From: Serilophus lunatus
Lineage: Eukaryota; Chordata; Aves; Passeriformes; Eurylaimidae
Direction: 5' to 3'
NCBI GenBank assembly: GCA_013399895.1
Contig: VXBA01001006.1
Coordinates: 1 to 64,000 of the forward strand
Length of the DNA stretch: 64,000 nt
Made by a program: the position numbers and the translations under genes. The notes under the pieces are model-generated. The model saw only the letters and a list, made by a program, of their open reading frames with translations, ran no database searches and had not been told where the DNA came from. Of the stretch, positions 24,301 through 37,112 are shown piece after piece. The first letter of the stretch is position 1, and every line of letters starts with the position of its first letter.

Positions 24301-25159
24301 TTTCTCTGACCTCCTGCTAACCAGCCTCTTGTGATTAATTCAGCATGTCCTTGAAAGTATCTGCTAGAGATCCTTGTTTTTTTAATTTAAGAGTTTCTGA
24401 AGCCCACCTATAGTTTCACTGATGGATTTTTATTTATTTACTTTTTTTTTTTAATCAGAGGAAAAGCATTAATCTATGAACAGAGGTCTGCAGTAACAGA
24501 AAAACACCACCTGCCTAAGCATTCACCAAATAGGACCATAAATACCACAACATTTGACCTAAGTTTCGTAGACATCTGTATCATGGTAACACTGCATTTC
24601 CCTTCTTTGACAGATGAAATTACTATTCTTTGATTTTTTCCCCCCCCTCTCTCTCTTTTTTCTGATTATGTTCTGGATGGCAAAATTTGGGCCACAAAAT
24701 GCTAATTTCTAACCTAACACCATGACAGCAATCACAGCCATCACAAGGATGGAATAAAGAGAGCAATCTAACATCCAGGGATATGAATTTCTGATCAGTG
24801 GCTGGCAGACTGCCGTGAAAGCTTACAGTAATCCCATTGGACAGCTAGGGTTGATGAAGCCTGGGAACAGGCAGCCACAATGTAGGTAGTTCACAATTGC
24901 AAGCATTTGTCCATAATTTAAAGCTATATGAGAAGTGGAGAGTATTCATCTGAACAACAAGCTGTAATTTAACTAGAGTAACATTTACACAGTTTTTAAC
25001 CCATTAAGCCCACCTCTTCTTACAATGACATTCTCTCTGTTTAATACCTATTGTAAACAAAAATCTTGCACATTAAATGAGCATATATTTTTAGCATTTG
25101 CAAAGCTCAGAATAATATAGTAAGATTAACTCTTACTGTATATTTGACAGGAAATAAGG
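18366..25159. other. Very AT-rich non-coding DNA with simple tracts
   Basis: No gene recognised. It contains an A-rich tract with AAC words at about 19260-19300, a T-run at 20243-20260, a G/T-rich low-complexity tract at 21940-22033 (G-runs of 7, 3, 4 and 4 on the plus strand but with long loops), and a C/CT tract near 24638-24660. Confidence 0.6.
21940..22033 (+). repeat. G/T-rich low-complexity tract
   Basis: The plus strand consists almost only of G and T (GGTTTTGGTTTGGGGGGG, then TTTTTGTTGTTTGGGG and TTGTTTGGTTGGGG). It was probably formed by slippage or from an old A-rich retroposon tail on the other strand. Confidence 0.85.
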
Positions 25160-25275
25160 TATTCGTTCTTAAATCCAAAGTCCAGACCATGTAAAACCTT
25201 ACTGAAGTGAGTGGTTCCCCTGAAGTCAAAGGGGCTAGTCCTGACACAACAGCTTGCACTGAGTAAAATTTTATT
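25160..25275. repeat. Possible ancient amniote repeat remnant
   Basis: CTTACTGAAGTGAGTGGTTC followed by CCCTGAAGTCAAAGGGGCTA matches the 'GAGTAGTCCCATTGAAGTCAATGGG' style of words common in very old CR1/L3 or SINE remnants of birds and turtles. Heavily diverged; the family cannot be assigned. Confidence 0.35.
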
Positions 25276-27910
25276 AATAGACTGTTCATGCAATTAAGGC
25301 TCTTTTCAAAGCAATAATTCCTCGATCATCCAGTGAGATTCCCACCTGAAGAAAATTAGCCCCTGACAAAGTAGGGAGGCTCTGCAAATAGTAGATACTA
25401 ATGCGGGCTTTAAGCTCTCCTGGATGAAGGAGTTTCTCTATCAAGCTTTAAAACTGTAGCCTGAATTGTAAAACGTTGTCTCATGATCAAAAGCCTCTAA
25501 ATGCATCTTTCCACACAACCAAAGCACATTCCTCCTCCCTCCCAAATTCAGCCATCATGAATTGTCATTTTACTATTTTGTCACAAAGCCTTTCCAGTGT
25601 GTGTAGCGCTGTTGCCAGGATTTACAAGGCCCAGACATGATGCTGAAGCTGCTCTCAGGGAAGACGTGTCTACACAGACATGGTAGCACAGTGACAACTA
25701 ATAACACATATAAAAGTGGGCAGGTGAAACTGCCACCGCCATACACAGAATGGAGTCTAACCATAAGCAAAGATTATCAGAGAAATTGTAGAAATATGCG
25801 AGAGATGCACTTGCAAACATTTTCTGATTTCTTTCAGAAGCTGCATAGCAAAAAGAAAAAGAGATTCACAGCCACAATGCCCCTAGCAGACAGAGAAGGA
25901 GGGAAGCTGGATCATCCTGTGGGCACAGTGTTGTGCCACTGACTGAAATGGACCAAGTTTCCTGAAACACTTTATGCTTACTATTTTTACTATTAACATG
26001 CACATAAATAGTAAAAGCCCAAACATGCTAAAAAAATGCCAAGTGCAAATGAAAACATTAACACACAAAGAGCAACAAGCTCAGAATCTGTCAATGAAGG
26101 TAAAATAAAAACTTATATTCATTATGTTTGTAAAAGAGAGAGGCTGCTTCAAGGTTAGTGTAATACAAGGATGGGTCAGTTCCATGTGCCTGCAGCACTC
26201 TGAAAAAGAGGAAAACATCATTACAGTGATGTGGGTGTTGTGGAGTGACTGCTGTGCTTTTACACACAGAACTCAGTTTTTTTCAGTTACATCTGTTTTG
26301 TAGATTCTACTGATTAGTGAGCTGGTTCAAAAAAGGGAAAAGGGGAGAAAAAGTGAAGAAATAACTACTGTAACCACCTGCAAATATTTATCACCAAAAT
26401 AAAATAACTGCAGAGTGAGAGGGGTTTTGTTCTTTTCTTTGTTCTTTCTTTTGTTCTTCTCTCAGTCCTTTCTCCTGCTCTCCACGTTTTTCCTCCTTTC
26501 CTACTAGTTCCCTCTCCATAGCCCCTTTGGTGGTATCTTTTCCTTTCAAATTAATTTTTCAGTCCCATTTGTAAATACTGAATCTCCTTCCATCTGTTCC
26601 TTTTTTTCTGTCTTAAATCTATTCCCATCTTTATTATTCTAATTTTTTTTTTTTTTTTGTTGAGCTGTCTTTAGCATTCTTTATGACCTTTTTCTCCATG
26701 ACTCTTTCATGGCTGTCTCCATGTGTCTGAGATATAGTTTCACTGGTTTCCGTTAAACAACTCAAAAAATGTATTTACAGCTAGCTTCCTGATCTGAAGT
26801 TGGGTCCTCTTAGCTTGTTAACAGAAAAACTTAACTGTAATGCAGGTATATTAGTCATGATAGTACAGTGTGGAAAGAAGCAGGAGATCCTAGTACCATC
26901 TCATGTCTGAAAGCAGAGAGTTTCCTTCATAACTTGTGCTGTTTAGGAGACGGTAGAGACTAACTCTCTTAATGGGTGCCATTTGGGTATACATAGGGAT
27001 ATGAAACCTGTTGTGGTCCTTACTGGCCCCTCAAGCCACATTCAGAATAATAATACACCAGTTTACATTTGCAGAAACATTTGCATCTGTTTGCACAAAA
27101 GCCTCACTATATGTGTAATCTACCATTAACTGCTCCTGAACAATTTTACAACTTATAGATGCTTACCAGAAGACCCTTTACCAGAACAGGGGCACATCAG
27201 ACTCTTAAGAGGACAGCTAGAGTCTATCTCTTTTCAGCTATTTTATAATTCTTATACTGAACAGATTTCTGGGGACTGAGGAGAGGAAATCTTGACATAT
27301 AACAGCAAATTGTATTTATAACTATTTTTCTATAGTCCTCATTACTTCTAAGAATAATTTTGCATGTGATTGTCCAACGGGCTTAACCATGCACTTTCAA
27401 AAGTATGCCTCAGAAAGCATGAGCCATCAAAAGTAAATATATGAAGGTGTACTGTATAAATACATCAATCAGAACAATAGCACCTGTTTCTAATAATCCA
27501 GCAACAACTGTGCATTGTCCCCTACAGAACATGATAGAAGATTTAAAAACTACCGTCAACAGATTTGCATGCAGTCTCACATTTTCTTCTTCTCTAATGC
27601 ACAACATAGCAACAGACTGAAGCTTTGGAGAAGCAGTGGAGGCATAAGGGGAAGGGGTCACTATAGATATTAAGTCTGGACTAAACGTGGACTCAAAGCA
27701 TGGTTCAGAGGTTTGGTTTTTTTTGTCCAAGATGTCTAGCAACCTCTGAAAGAGCATTTCCACTTCATGTTAGCTGTATAATATTTTAGATATTCCTAGG
27801 TGCAGTGCACCTGCCTTGGGGCATGGCTTTGCAAGTTCCTTTCCAATCCCACTGTGACTGGAGGATGTATCTACCTATTAGCTGTTTGAGGAGACAAAAA
27901 CCAGGCTTTT
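25276..27910. other. Non-coding DNA
   Basis: No supported gene. A plus-strand frame of 101 codons (25637-25942) contains a good acceptor-like TTTCTGATTTCTTTCAG ending at 25837, but no donor or family match. A minus-strand frame of 117 codons (27410-27763) has no recognised domain. A T-run lies at about 26643-26659. Confidence 0.5.
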
Positions 27911-27937
27911 GGAACAGTTGGAACTGTTGGAACAGTT
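27911..27937 (+). repeat. Threefold 9-bp tandem repeat of GGAACA-type half sites
   Basis: GGAACAGTT, GGAACTGTT, GGAACAGTT in direct tandem. Each unit begins with a steroid-receptor-like half site (GGAACA/GGAACT) and the units are spaced by 3 bases, the geometry described for direct-repeat androgen-selective response elements. Binding is inference only; a short slippage repeat is the simpler reading. Confidence 0.8.
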
Positions 27938-30900
27938 TCCACTTCAACAGCGTAATTACAACTAAATCCCAAAGTAGCTTGGCTATCCTAAAATAGTATA
28001 TGCAATTTATCCCAAAAATATCTGTATGTGCATACCTGGTGACAGTTAATATTTAATGATTCAAAAAATCACAAATACACACCTACAGACACACACATAC
28101 ATGCCTAGAAATCTGAATCTCATCATTCTATCACAAAAAAAAGCTGTTATAGTAAAGCTAGGTATCCCAAAGCTGTTTCCAAGAACCAAAATTCCCTGGT
28201 AGCAATCCAAAGGAGCCAATGGCACAGAAGACTCTGGCACATTTCTGCATGGACATAAATAAGAAAGGGAAGAGCAAGTAAAGGCCCAAACACTTCAGCA
28301 GCAATATCCAGCAGTGATTCCTATTTTCTTTGAAACTTTCTGTAAGTCTTAAAATCTTAGTTCTCTCTCCCTGTTAGATGGGGAAGGTAATATTCCCTAT
28401 CCATTCCTTACAGCTAAGGTGTCAGCCAAGATTCATTCACACTTGAGTAATGTGGCGATGGAATAAATATAAATTTTAGATAAATACATACAAAAGAGAC
28501 AGTTAGATACACATGTAAAATGGCATTCTCAAAACAATCTGCATGGCTATCTTTGGGAATTAATAATTTGGGGACAAGTGGGGTTGAATGGCTGTTTGAA
28601 CCCAACTCAAATCACAGGGATTGCCACTGGCAATCGCTGTAACATATTTCTGCTATTAACCTTCCAAATGCCTACAAATCAGAAGGAAGTGTAACAGTTG
28701 AAGTCCACGCTTGTCCATTGTCCATCAGTTACATAAAGTCCCGACATAAAAAGCAACTTTTGATGTGATACTTTTCCATTTTTCACTGGAGAATTTTTTC
28801 TATTGATTCCAACTCTAAAGGATTCTGTAAAAATAGATAAATCAGAAATTCATGAAGCCATTTCAGAAAATATGGAGCAAGCACACTTATGTTTTTTGTC
28901 ATATTTTTGGATTCTCCTATCACTCCACTAAAGGCAAACTTTCTATATGTTAACATCCAGCTTCTTCAAAACATTCCCTTGAAATAGGAAAGGTAAAAAT
29001 CACAAAATGGTTTCTTCTAGCTTCTTTCTAGATCAATAAATTGGGAAAGGGGGGGAAAAAGGTAAAAAATCAATTTAATAATATTTCTTTTAATCAGTTT
29101 CAGATTATCATGCAATCTGCAGGCATATAAAAAGATGTTCATTTTGTCTGTGTTATTGGAGGAGCCACTACCACAACCTTTTCTGTCTTCTATAGCTTCC
29201 ATTTTCAGTGCTAATATTGTAGTTTGCTTCCAATTATTTTAAGTCTGACAAGATGGCTAGCAAGCATTACTAGGCAAAAATACAGGAATTAAAGAATTGT
29301 GAACCCTCTCGATTCAATTTCCAGGCAGTTTCAGTGGATGCAGTCAAACTGAAATGAACAGTATACACTAAGTCATGCCCACTGTGACTTTCAACATATA
29401 TTTCTATGTTCAAAATGTTCAGTTTCCTTAAGTACGCATTTTAGCCTCTTTCTCATGCAGGAAGTTTAATTCTTTCACATGTTTATTTTTGTCTGCAATT
29501 CAAATGACACAGCTGCAGATCTTTTTGTCAAAGGCATAATTCTTTACTAAACACTGAATAAATACAGAGTTGAATTATTAAACAAATGTATACAAGGATA
29601 CATGACAGCATGTGTCCTTATGATGTATGTATGCATAATGTATATTAAAACATAAAAAAAAAAATCTCTACACTCACAAAATGAACTCAGTTTTTGGCTT
29701 TTGTAAGGGCTCTTGAAGATACATAGATATATCTATATACATATGTGTGTCTATCTTTTGTAGAAGTCAATTAAATAGTTTCCTTTGCACTACTTGCATC
29801 ACTTTTAAAATTTTATCTGTAAATGTTAATTTGTTAATTTCTATAATCATTTCATGCAAATTTAGCTACCCATAAGTGACATCCTCACATGTTTGCAAAA
29901 CCCTACAACCATAAACATCACTAGGAGAAAGTTAGAGATCAGGAAACAGGAGTTCTGAACACATCTTAGGAACTCAATGTGTCATGCACAGCACAAAATT
30001 TGCTGAAGACCCTGCTACACCCAAAATGTTAAATCCTTGTGCAGCATGTTTTATGTTACAGTTCTTCAAACTATGGTCAACAAATTTAGATAGAAAATTC
30101 TATTATGATCTGTACAAACATGCAAGATTCCACAATCTTACCACCTGTTTTCTCCTTCTGTGCCATTTCTCTGACATCTGGAAAACTAACATAAGGCATA
30201 ATACTAGCAGAGTCAGTTGCATAATTATGCAGTTATCACCCACATTAGGAAAACACATTTTGTTCCTATTCTAGGTCAAGTCATTATGAAAATTTGTACG
30301 CTTGACTAGCAGAATAATTTGTAGAATGTTGTTTGCCCTGACATTTTGCTATCATAGTACCTCTAAAAGCCTGTTAAACTTCACAATTACATTTCAGCTC
30401 CTGGGTGCCATTGGGCGGGTCATGAGAAGCAGACAAGTGAGTGGTGAGTCTGTATTTCAACCCTTGCAAAGAAAGAGTTCTTGAAGCTGTTGTCTCCTTG
30501 GTAGGTCTTCAAATGACCTTTCAACAGTGGATTGGCACAAAGTAATGGTCAATAACAGCAGTTTGCTGTAGGGGAGACTTCCACTCTATCGCTATGGTTT
30601 CCAGAGCTCAGAGACACTTAAAAGTAATTTTCTCCAAATGGGACAAAATCAGGAATTGGATGTAAATATTCTTTGCCCAGTACGTTAAACTGAGCAAGAG
30701 ATTCCACAGCTCTGCGTTCCAGCTGAGACCAACATGGATAGCCTGTCTTGTACTTTAAGTTTAAATAAGCACCATGAAAATGCACGTGGTTTTTCACTAT
30801 TAAATGGTATCTAGAATGTTATTGTACATTATAATAAACAAAATACAAAATGTCACAGTTGACTAAATTCCTATCAATTATGAACTTAATTTTTACACAC

Positions 30901-33900
30901 ATTTAATACTTATCTCATTTCAGACTTTTCTATTCTGAGAATTTTTCTTTTAAAGAAAAATGGTTTATACAGTTCACTTCCTGCCATAATCAAGGTCTTT
31001 CTAACCTGATATCTGAAGGTTATGCTTCAGTGAATAATTCAGTAGGTTAGTGAAACTGTGGCAGCAAAGAAAGTGCTAATCTTAGATGGAAGCTGTGAGG
31101 GATATTAAGAAACAATTGCAAAAAGTGACATATTTAATAGAGAAAGATTACTCTGTGCTACATCTATTTAATTTGAATTGAATAAATTTTGCCAGTATTT
31201 TATGAGATGCAGTCTGCAAATTATGTGAAACTTCATAGTGTCACTGAAGTCTAGAGGAAAGAATAAAGGATTTTTTTTCCTCTCAACCATTTTATGAGTA
31301 TTGTGATTTTTGAGGACTTCTAACTCTTTCAAAAGAAATTTCAAAGGAACTGAAGAATCATTCACTGCAGGACTTTATTAATTTGAATTAAGAAAGAAGA
31401 AAGGGTAGTAAAAGGTGATAGTACTGAAAGATAAATAACAAGAGGCAATAGAAGGATCTTGTGTAATGAGACTTCTTGAAATAAGTGAATTCCTTCTGGA
31501 CTGTGACTGAGTGATGCTAGATACGTTCTCAATCTTTCAAGGAAAATTTAGTTGATCTAGCTGAGACAAGTCTGAAAGTATGAGTAAATGCAAGTGTGAA
31601 AAATTATTTGGGGCAGTTTTTTACCCTTAATCACTAAACAGATCATTAATGCAAACCCAGTCCTGACTAAAATAATTTAAGTCTATGTTCATACGACTCC
31701 TTGTATGACTAAGTGGAATAGGAATATGATGTTACTACGAAAAATATTAAGCTCATCCTATGTCACTGTAGAGGTAGAGATTATTAAAAAACCCTGCTCC
31801 TTTGTGTCTTTCAAACAAGCATGTATATTTTCTTTTATATTACTGATTTTGTTCAGAAAATTATACAAGGTATCTCTTTTTAAATATTCTTTGAAAAAAA
31901 TAAAATAATTTGCAACATGTAGTGAAAGATAACTAGAGCCTTAATTACATAAATCTCAAACATTTCAAGAAGAGCAGAATATATTTCTACATACTAAGAA
32001 ACAACTTGAGAAAGCAAAAATATTTCAAATTATGTGAAAAAATTAAACAGATACTCAAACTTTTGGTCAGAAAACTGCTTTCCAGGAATTTTGAACTTTT
32101 TGCCTGCATCACCACTACCCCACTCGAAGGTTTTTTGCTGCTTAATTCAAATTGTCTGAAAGCTATGGATTTATTATGTGTGGGGTTTTTACTTGAGCAT
32201 GGAAACTTTTTTTTTAAGTACTTACACTATTTTATTTTTAAGTAGATGATAGACAAACATAAAAGAACTCTTTGGGAAAAAAATTGGAAAAATGCCAGCT
32301 GCAGACACTAACTGTAAATTTTGAAGTTACATTTTGCTAGCTGTTGGTCCTTAATGCAGTTTGTTTCATATTTTTTTTCACTAAAAAGTCATATTATTGA
32401 AAACTGAGAGAAGACATTAACTACTTTCCCCACAACTCTCTCTCCCCTCTAAGTGCAAGAATGGTAAAACCATTAGAAGTCCATACTACAGGCAAAATTG
32501 TTCTCTCTGATCTGCATTGTGGATCCAATATTCCCAATGGGAATTCTGCGCTATGTGAATAAAGAGACAAATTTCACTAATATTATGAAACATAATAATT
32601 TTGTTGTGCATTTACTGGTACTCTTAACACTGTAATTTCTACTTTACCTATTCATAATCCCCTTTGTCTGCTCCAAACAGATAGAAAGGACAAAAACACA
32701 GATCTGCTGTGCACTTCAGAGAAAAAAAATATTCTCTTGTATGCATGATTAAGCTTATACTGAACAATTCATACGCGAGCAGGAACGGAAATAGGATATG
32801 GAGCATTTCACCTCTACTATAAGTTACCAGATCAAGTCTAGTTCGGGTCACTGGTAACCTAAAGATATTACAGCCTAATGGCCAGTTTGTGACCCACGTG
32901 AAATGATCTGGAATTACTTAAATTCATGGAAATACATTTCTGTGTCACAAAACCCCCACGAAACCCACACAGGCCGAGCATCCTTCCTGATAACACTAAA
33001 AGCAAATAGTAACTGCTGAATTGTAGCAGAGACCGGACTATCTTTTCACTTCAAATGGTGGTCATATGAGAAAGCTGCAGAGAGAAAGCAGTTGAAGTGT
33101 AGGAAAGACAAAGAAAGAGGCAGAGAGGGGATGCTGTGTTTGTCTATGTATCGTCTGATATGTGTACAAAGAGAAGACTTCAGTCTCAAGGCCTGTCAGT
33201 TCAGCACCTTTCACAAGTACAAAATGTCATGTACTACATACTGATGAAATAAAAGACAAAAGTGTCAAAGGAACCATTACACTATATTCTAGCAATGATC
33301 AGAGGATCAACAGCTTTCCTTCTAGATTGACACTATGTTAAACTATGCCAGCATATGTGGCTTGAACCCCTTCTTGCCTGCCCCAGTTTTACACCATGGG
33401 TGGAACTTAATTTATCACAAAAGCCTCACACTCTGCAAGTCAAAAAGAAATTAAATATGTATGTATTTCCCTTCTGTGTATTCTTTTGGCTATTTTTCAA
33501 TAGACAATATGGCTGCATGCATTCACATGTATTAGGAAGCTTACTGTTCCTTCTGTTACCCAAAATAAAGTGTGTATGTTTACTTACCATAAGGATGTGG
33601 TGAGTAATCACAGTAGGCAGAATAACATCTTGAACTAAGAGGGCTGCTTACAGCTGGGAAAGCAATGTGTGAAAATATCACTGTTTCAATTTCACCTCAT
33701 CCTGTAAATTTGCATGACAGTGTATTTCTTCCATCGAAATACCCTTCTGTTACTAAAGATAATTTTGGAAGAGCTCTGCATCTCTGCTATTATGAATTGT
33801 GATGGCCTCAGTGATACCATTCTAGCTGATATATTTTGAGCATTCTCTGAGAGACTAAACATATGAAAGATGCTCCTAGCAGTGCTTGTGACCTGAAATG

Positions 33901-34563
33901 TCAGAAACGACTTGACATGACTTTCCTACCTGATATTTCAATTAAAAATTACAGTTTGATTACTGAACCTGGATAATCATTGTGAAACAGAGAACCTTCT
34001 TTTCTGGGCATTACAGTGGCCTTTATAATAATAATTGCTGCAGCAGTAGTGTCCATTTGTTGAGTTGGGTCAAAATTAGATTAAATGGCAATAAAATGTT
34101 TAGATACTTGCTTTTCTCACAAATGTTTTTACTAGTTTGCAAAACTCCAACAGCTTTGATTATTCAACGAATGTAGGCTAATTGTCTACAGGTCTCTGTG
34201 TATTATACCACTTACGTAAATACAGTTACTGGTCTTCAAAGAGTAGCAGGTTGGCTTTTACAGGACCTAAAGTGAAATAATATGTAGCATTCTCTTTCCC
34301 AGATGCACCTTTTTCCTGGCAGGAGATTTCCTCGATCCATTCCAGAACCACAGCTATAATGCACAGCTATAATGATGGTTGACTGCTGTGTGGAGCCTCC
34401 TGCTGCTGAGCAGCACATGTTCCTGGTGTAAAGGCATCTTCCCACCATCACACAGGGCTACTGCTTAGGCTCATGTCTTAAGAAAGGCAGTCAAAAAGAT
34501 TGTTCAATTTTAATTACATCATGTAATGCAAACCTTGTAACAACCATATTTGAACAGATGCCA
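27938..34563. other. AT-rich non-coding DNA
   Basis: No gene or dated repeat recognised. Minor patches include a CA-rich run at 28073-28103, TA-rich words at 29717-29750, and a 13-bp tandem duplication CACAGCTATAATG at about 34349-34374. Confidence 0.55.
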
Positions 34564-34611
34564 TTCCTAGGGTTCCGTTTGTTCCTAGGGTTCCATTTGT
34601 AGCACAAATGG
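34564..34611. repeat. 18-bp tandem duplication followed by a short hairpin
   Basis: TTCCTAGGGTTCCGTTTG (34564-34581) is repeated with one change at 34582-34599. The second copy runs into CCATTTGT-AGC-ACAAATGG (34593-34611), a perfect 8-bp inverted repeat with a 3-base loop, at the edge of the polypurine tract. Confidence 0.9.
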
Positions 34612-34912
34612 CAGAAAAAAAAAAAAAAGAAAAAAGAAAAGGAAAAGGAAAAAAAAAAAGAAAAAGAAAGGAAAAGGAAAAAAAAAAGAAAGGGAAAAGA
34701 ACAGAAAAAAAGAAAAGGAAGAAAAAAGAGAAAGAAAAAGAAGAAAAAGAAAGAAAAAGAAAAAGAAAGAAAAAGAAAGAAAAAGAAAAAGAAAAAGAAA
34801 AAAAAAGAAAAAGAAAAAGAAAAAGAAAAAGAAAAAGAAAAAGAAAAAGAAAAAGAAAAAGAAAAAGAAAAAGAAAAAGAAAAAGAAAAAGAAAAAGGAA
34901 AGAAAGAAAGAA
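34612..34912 (+). repeat. 300-bp polypurine tract, core (GAAAAA)n microsatellite
   Basis: Apart from a single C near 34702, the plus strand has only A and G for about 300 bases. The first half mixes GGAAAA, AGAAAA and GAAAGAAA words; from about 34801 to 34897 it is a nearly perfect hexamer GAAAAA array of about 16 units, ending in GAAA units. The long Lys/Glu/Arg-rich frame on the plus strand and the Phe-rich frame on the minus strand are artefacts of this tract. Mirror-symmetric purine tracts can form triplex (H-) DNA and are prone to length change. Confidence 0.97.
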
Positions 34913-36419
34913 TGAGTTATGCTACAGCCCATCACTTCCTACTACGTTCATCACCATTGCACACACAAAGAACATCTCGTCATTCTTACTCCATTGCCTG
35001 ACCATAAGGTACATCCGATGGACAATTTCTGACCTTTTATTATGTTTGAATATAGAACATATCTACTTCTTTATGTAAAATTAATATTCAAGATCAACAT
35101 GGATTGTGGAATAAGGGCATAGCACTACGGACAACCTCATCTGAACTACTTACATGGCCTACCCTAGTCTGGTTTGTACTTAGTCACACCCTAAGAGTCC
35201 CAGTTTCACAGATTTCTTCATGACTGGTCATTTTTGTTGGGGCTCAGGTAACTTTCACAATTTTTTTCTCCCATTTTCTGCAGTTCTTTCATCCATCAAC
35301 CTGCAGGCAAAAGGCTCTAAAACTCTCTTACCTTTTCTTAACCTTACAGGATAGCTTAAAGTAAAAGAAGAAAAGAAGACAGACAGGCACTCTCCTGTTG
35401 ATCGAGTCATTTCAGACACTCCTACTTTAGTCTGATCTGCAGCAGTTCAGAAACTTTACCTGAAATATAAAAAAAAAATTCTAGAAAGAAACATAAAGTT
35501 TGGAAAGGATCACTCTGCATTTTTTGAGTACAAAATTTGGTGTTAAATTCCAAATCTTGTTTTGATACAGTCACAGTAAAAATTCAGAAGAGGAACACCT
35601 AAGTAGAAACACAACCCTGTGTTTCTAGACCAAAAGTTTATATTCTGACCTCTGAATTAAATATTCGAGGTTTGCCACTCCAATAAGAGATTACAAAGAT
35701 TCCCTTGCATGCTGAAGCAATGCTGGGAGGATGTCCATCAGATGGACATACATTAGACAGGTATTTTCAAATAATCTCACAGGTTTTGCCAGTCACAAGC
35801 AGGCAGGAAGACATCTGATTAAGAAGGGTATTAATTTCATCATGAAATCCACCTGTGTAAAAATGTGACAACCACTTCATCAGCCAAACATAATTATTCC
35901 CTAGTCTAGCTCCATACCTCCCATACCTACTCATAAGACATAGTAAAATCTAAAGTAACTAAAACAGCTTTTGCAACTACCTCAGGCTAAGGCCATGACA
36001 TATTGCAGGTTGGAGGCATACACCAATACCCCCTCACCACACACTCACGTTATTGTTACTATTATGTAAAAGGTGTTGTTGGCTCATCAACCCCTCAGTT
36101 CTTGATTTTACACTGTAGAGACAATTTTCAATACAGAAAAACCTCTGAGATCTGAACAGGATTCTTGAAACAGGTCACAAGATTTAAATATTTTTTCCAA
36201 TGATGTGGCAAAAATTATCCACACTTTTTTTGGGAACATGAAATTCCAGTGTCATGCTAGATCCAACATGAAAAGAAGAATAATGTAATTTATACATAGT
36301 CTAAACTATAGAGGATGTCGTTAGTCAGAAGCGCATTTCACGCCAAAAAGGAAGGCAGCGCAGTTTCTGGAGAATGAATGTCAACACTCTTCCCACTAAC
36401 CACATACATTTTGAAATTC
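34913..36419. other. Non-coding DNA
   Basis: No gene or repeat recognised. Confidence 0.55.
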
Positions 36420-37112
36420 AATAAAAGTAAATTCAGGGTCCTGCACGTGGAGATGAAAACCTCCTCCACTAGTACAGGCTGGGGGCTGACCTACTGGAAA
36501 ACAGCTCTGCAGAGAAGAAATTGAGGGTCCTGGTGGACAACAAGCTGTCCATGAACCAGCACTGTGTTCCTGAGGCCAAGCAGGCCAATGGTATCCTGGG
36601 ATGCATCAGGAAGCACAATGTCAGCAAGTTCAGGGAGGTGATTCTGACCCTCTATTCAGCCCTGGTGAGTCCACATTTGGAGTGTTGTGCCCAGTTCTGG
36701 ACTTCTCAGTATAAGAAAGACATGAAGCTGCTCGAGCAGGTCCAATGGAGGGTGACAAAGATGATGAGGGGACTGGAGCATCTCTCTTATGGGGAAAGGC
36801 TGAAAGAGTTGGGCCTGTTCAGCCTTGAGAATAGAAAATTGAGAAAGGACCTTGTCAATGCATATAAAGATCTGAAGACAGGGTGCCAAGAGAGTGGAGC
36901 CATGCTCTTCTCAGTGGTGCCAAGCAATAGGGCAAGAGACTGGGCAGAAACTGAGGCACAGGTGATTGCCCAGGGAGGGTATCTGGAGATATTAAAGAAC
37001 CATCTGGACATAATCCTGTGCCATATGCTCTAGAATGACCCTGCTTGAGCAATGGAGTTGGACCAGATGACCACTGTTGTCCCTTCTATCCTTATACACT
37101 CTGCGTTCTGAA
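36420..37112 (+). mobile_element. CR1 LINE, 5'-truncated, plus orientation
   Basis: A 5'-truncated copy starting in the C-terminal part of ORF2 and running through the stop (TAG at 37031-37033) and 3' UTR (AATGACCCTGCTTGAGCAAT, GTTGGACCAGATGACC) to a decayed octamer tail ending near CTCTGCGTTCTG. Compared with the copy at 38445-38812, about 60 bp is missing at about 36962, between CTGAGGCACAGG and ATTGCCCAG; the loss keeps the reading frame. Inserted in sequence with no visible target duplication, as is usual for CR1. Confidence 0.95.
36473..37033 (+). pseudogene. CR1 ORF2 C-terminal fragment (reverse transcriptase-side tail)
   Basis: The frame is open from about 36473 to the stop at 37033. 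It encodes the conserved region just downstream of the CR1 reverse-transcriptase core: YRLGADLLENSSAEKKLRVL, VDNKLSM, AKQANGILGCIRKH, LYSALVSPHLE, KKDMKLLEQVQWRVTKMMRG, LKELGLFSLENRKLRKDL, GAMLFSVVPSN and the ending LDIILCHML. In active CR1 this protein copies the element's RNA at the target site. The endonuclease and catalytic YADD-type core are absent through 5' truncation, and an in-frame deletion removes about 20 residues before the tail, so the product cannot function. There is no reason to think it is translated. Confidence 0.88.

Noticed and set aside
27410..27763. 117-codon minus-strand frame with a hydrophobic C-terminal segment
   Set aside because: No family resemblance, AT-driven hydrophobicity, and no promoter or splice context.
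34608..35078. 156-codon plus-strand Lys/Glu/Arg-rich frame and its Phe-rich minus-strand counterpart (34585-34935)
   Set aside because: Both are translations of the polypurine microsatellite and contain no other sequence feature of a gene.
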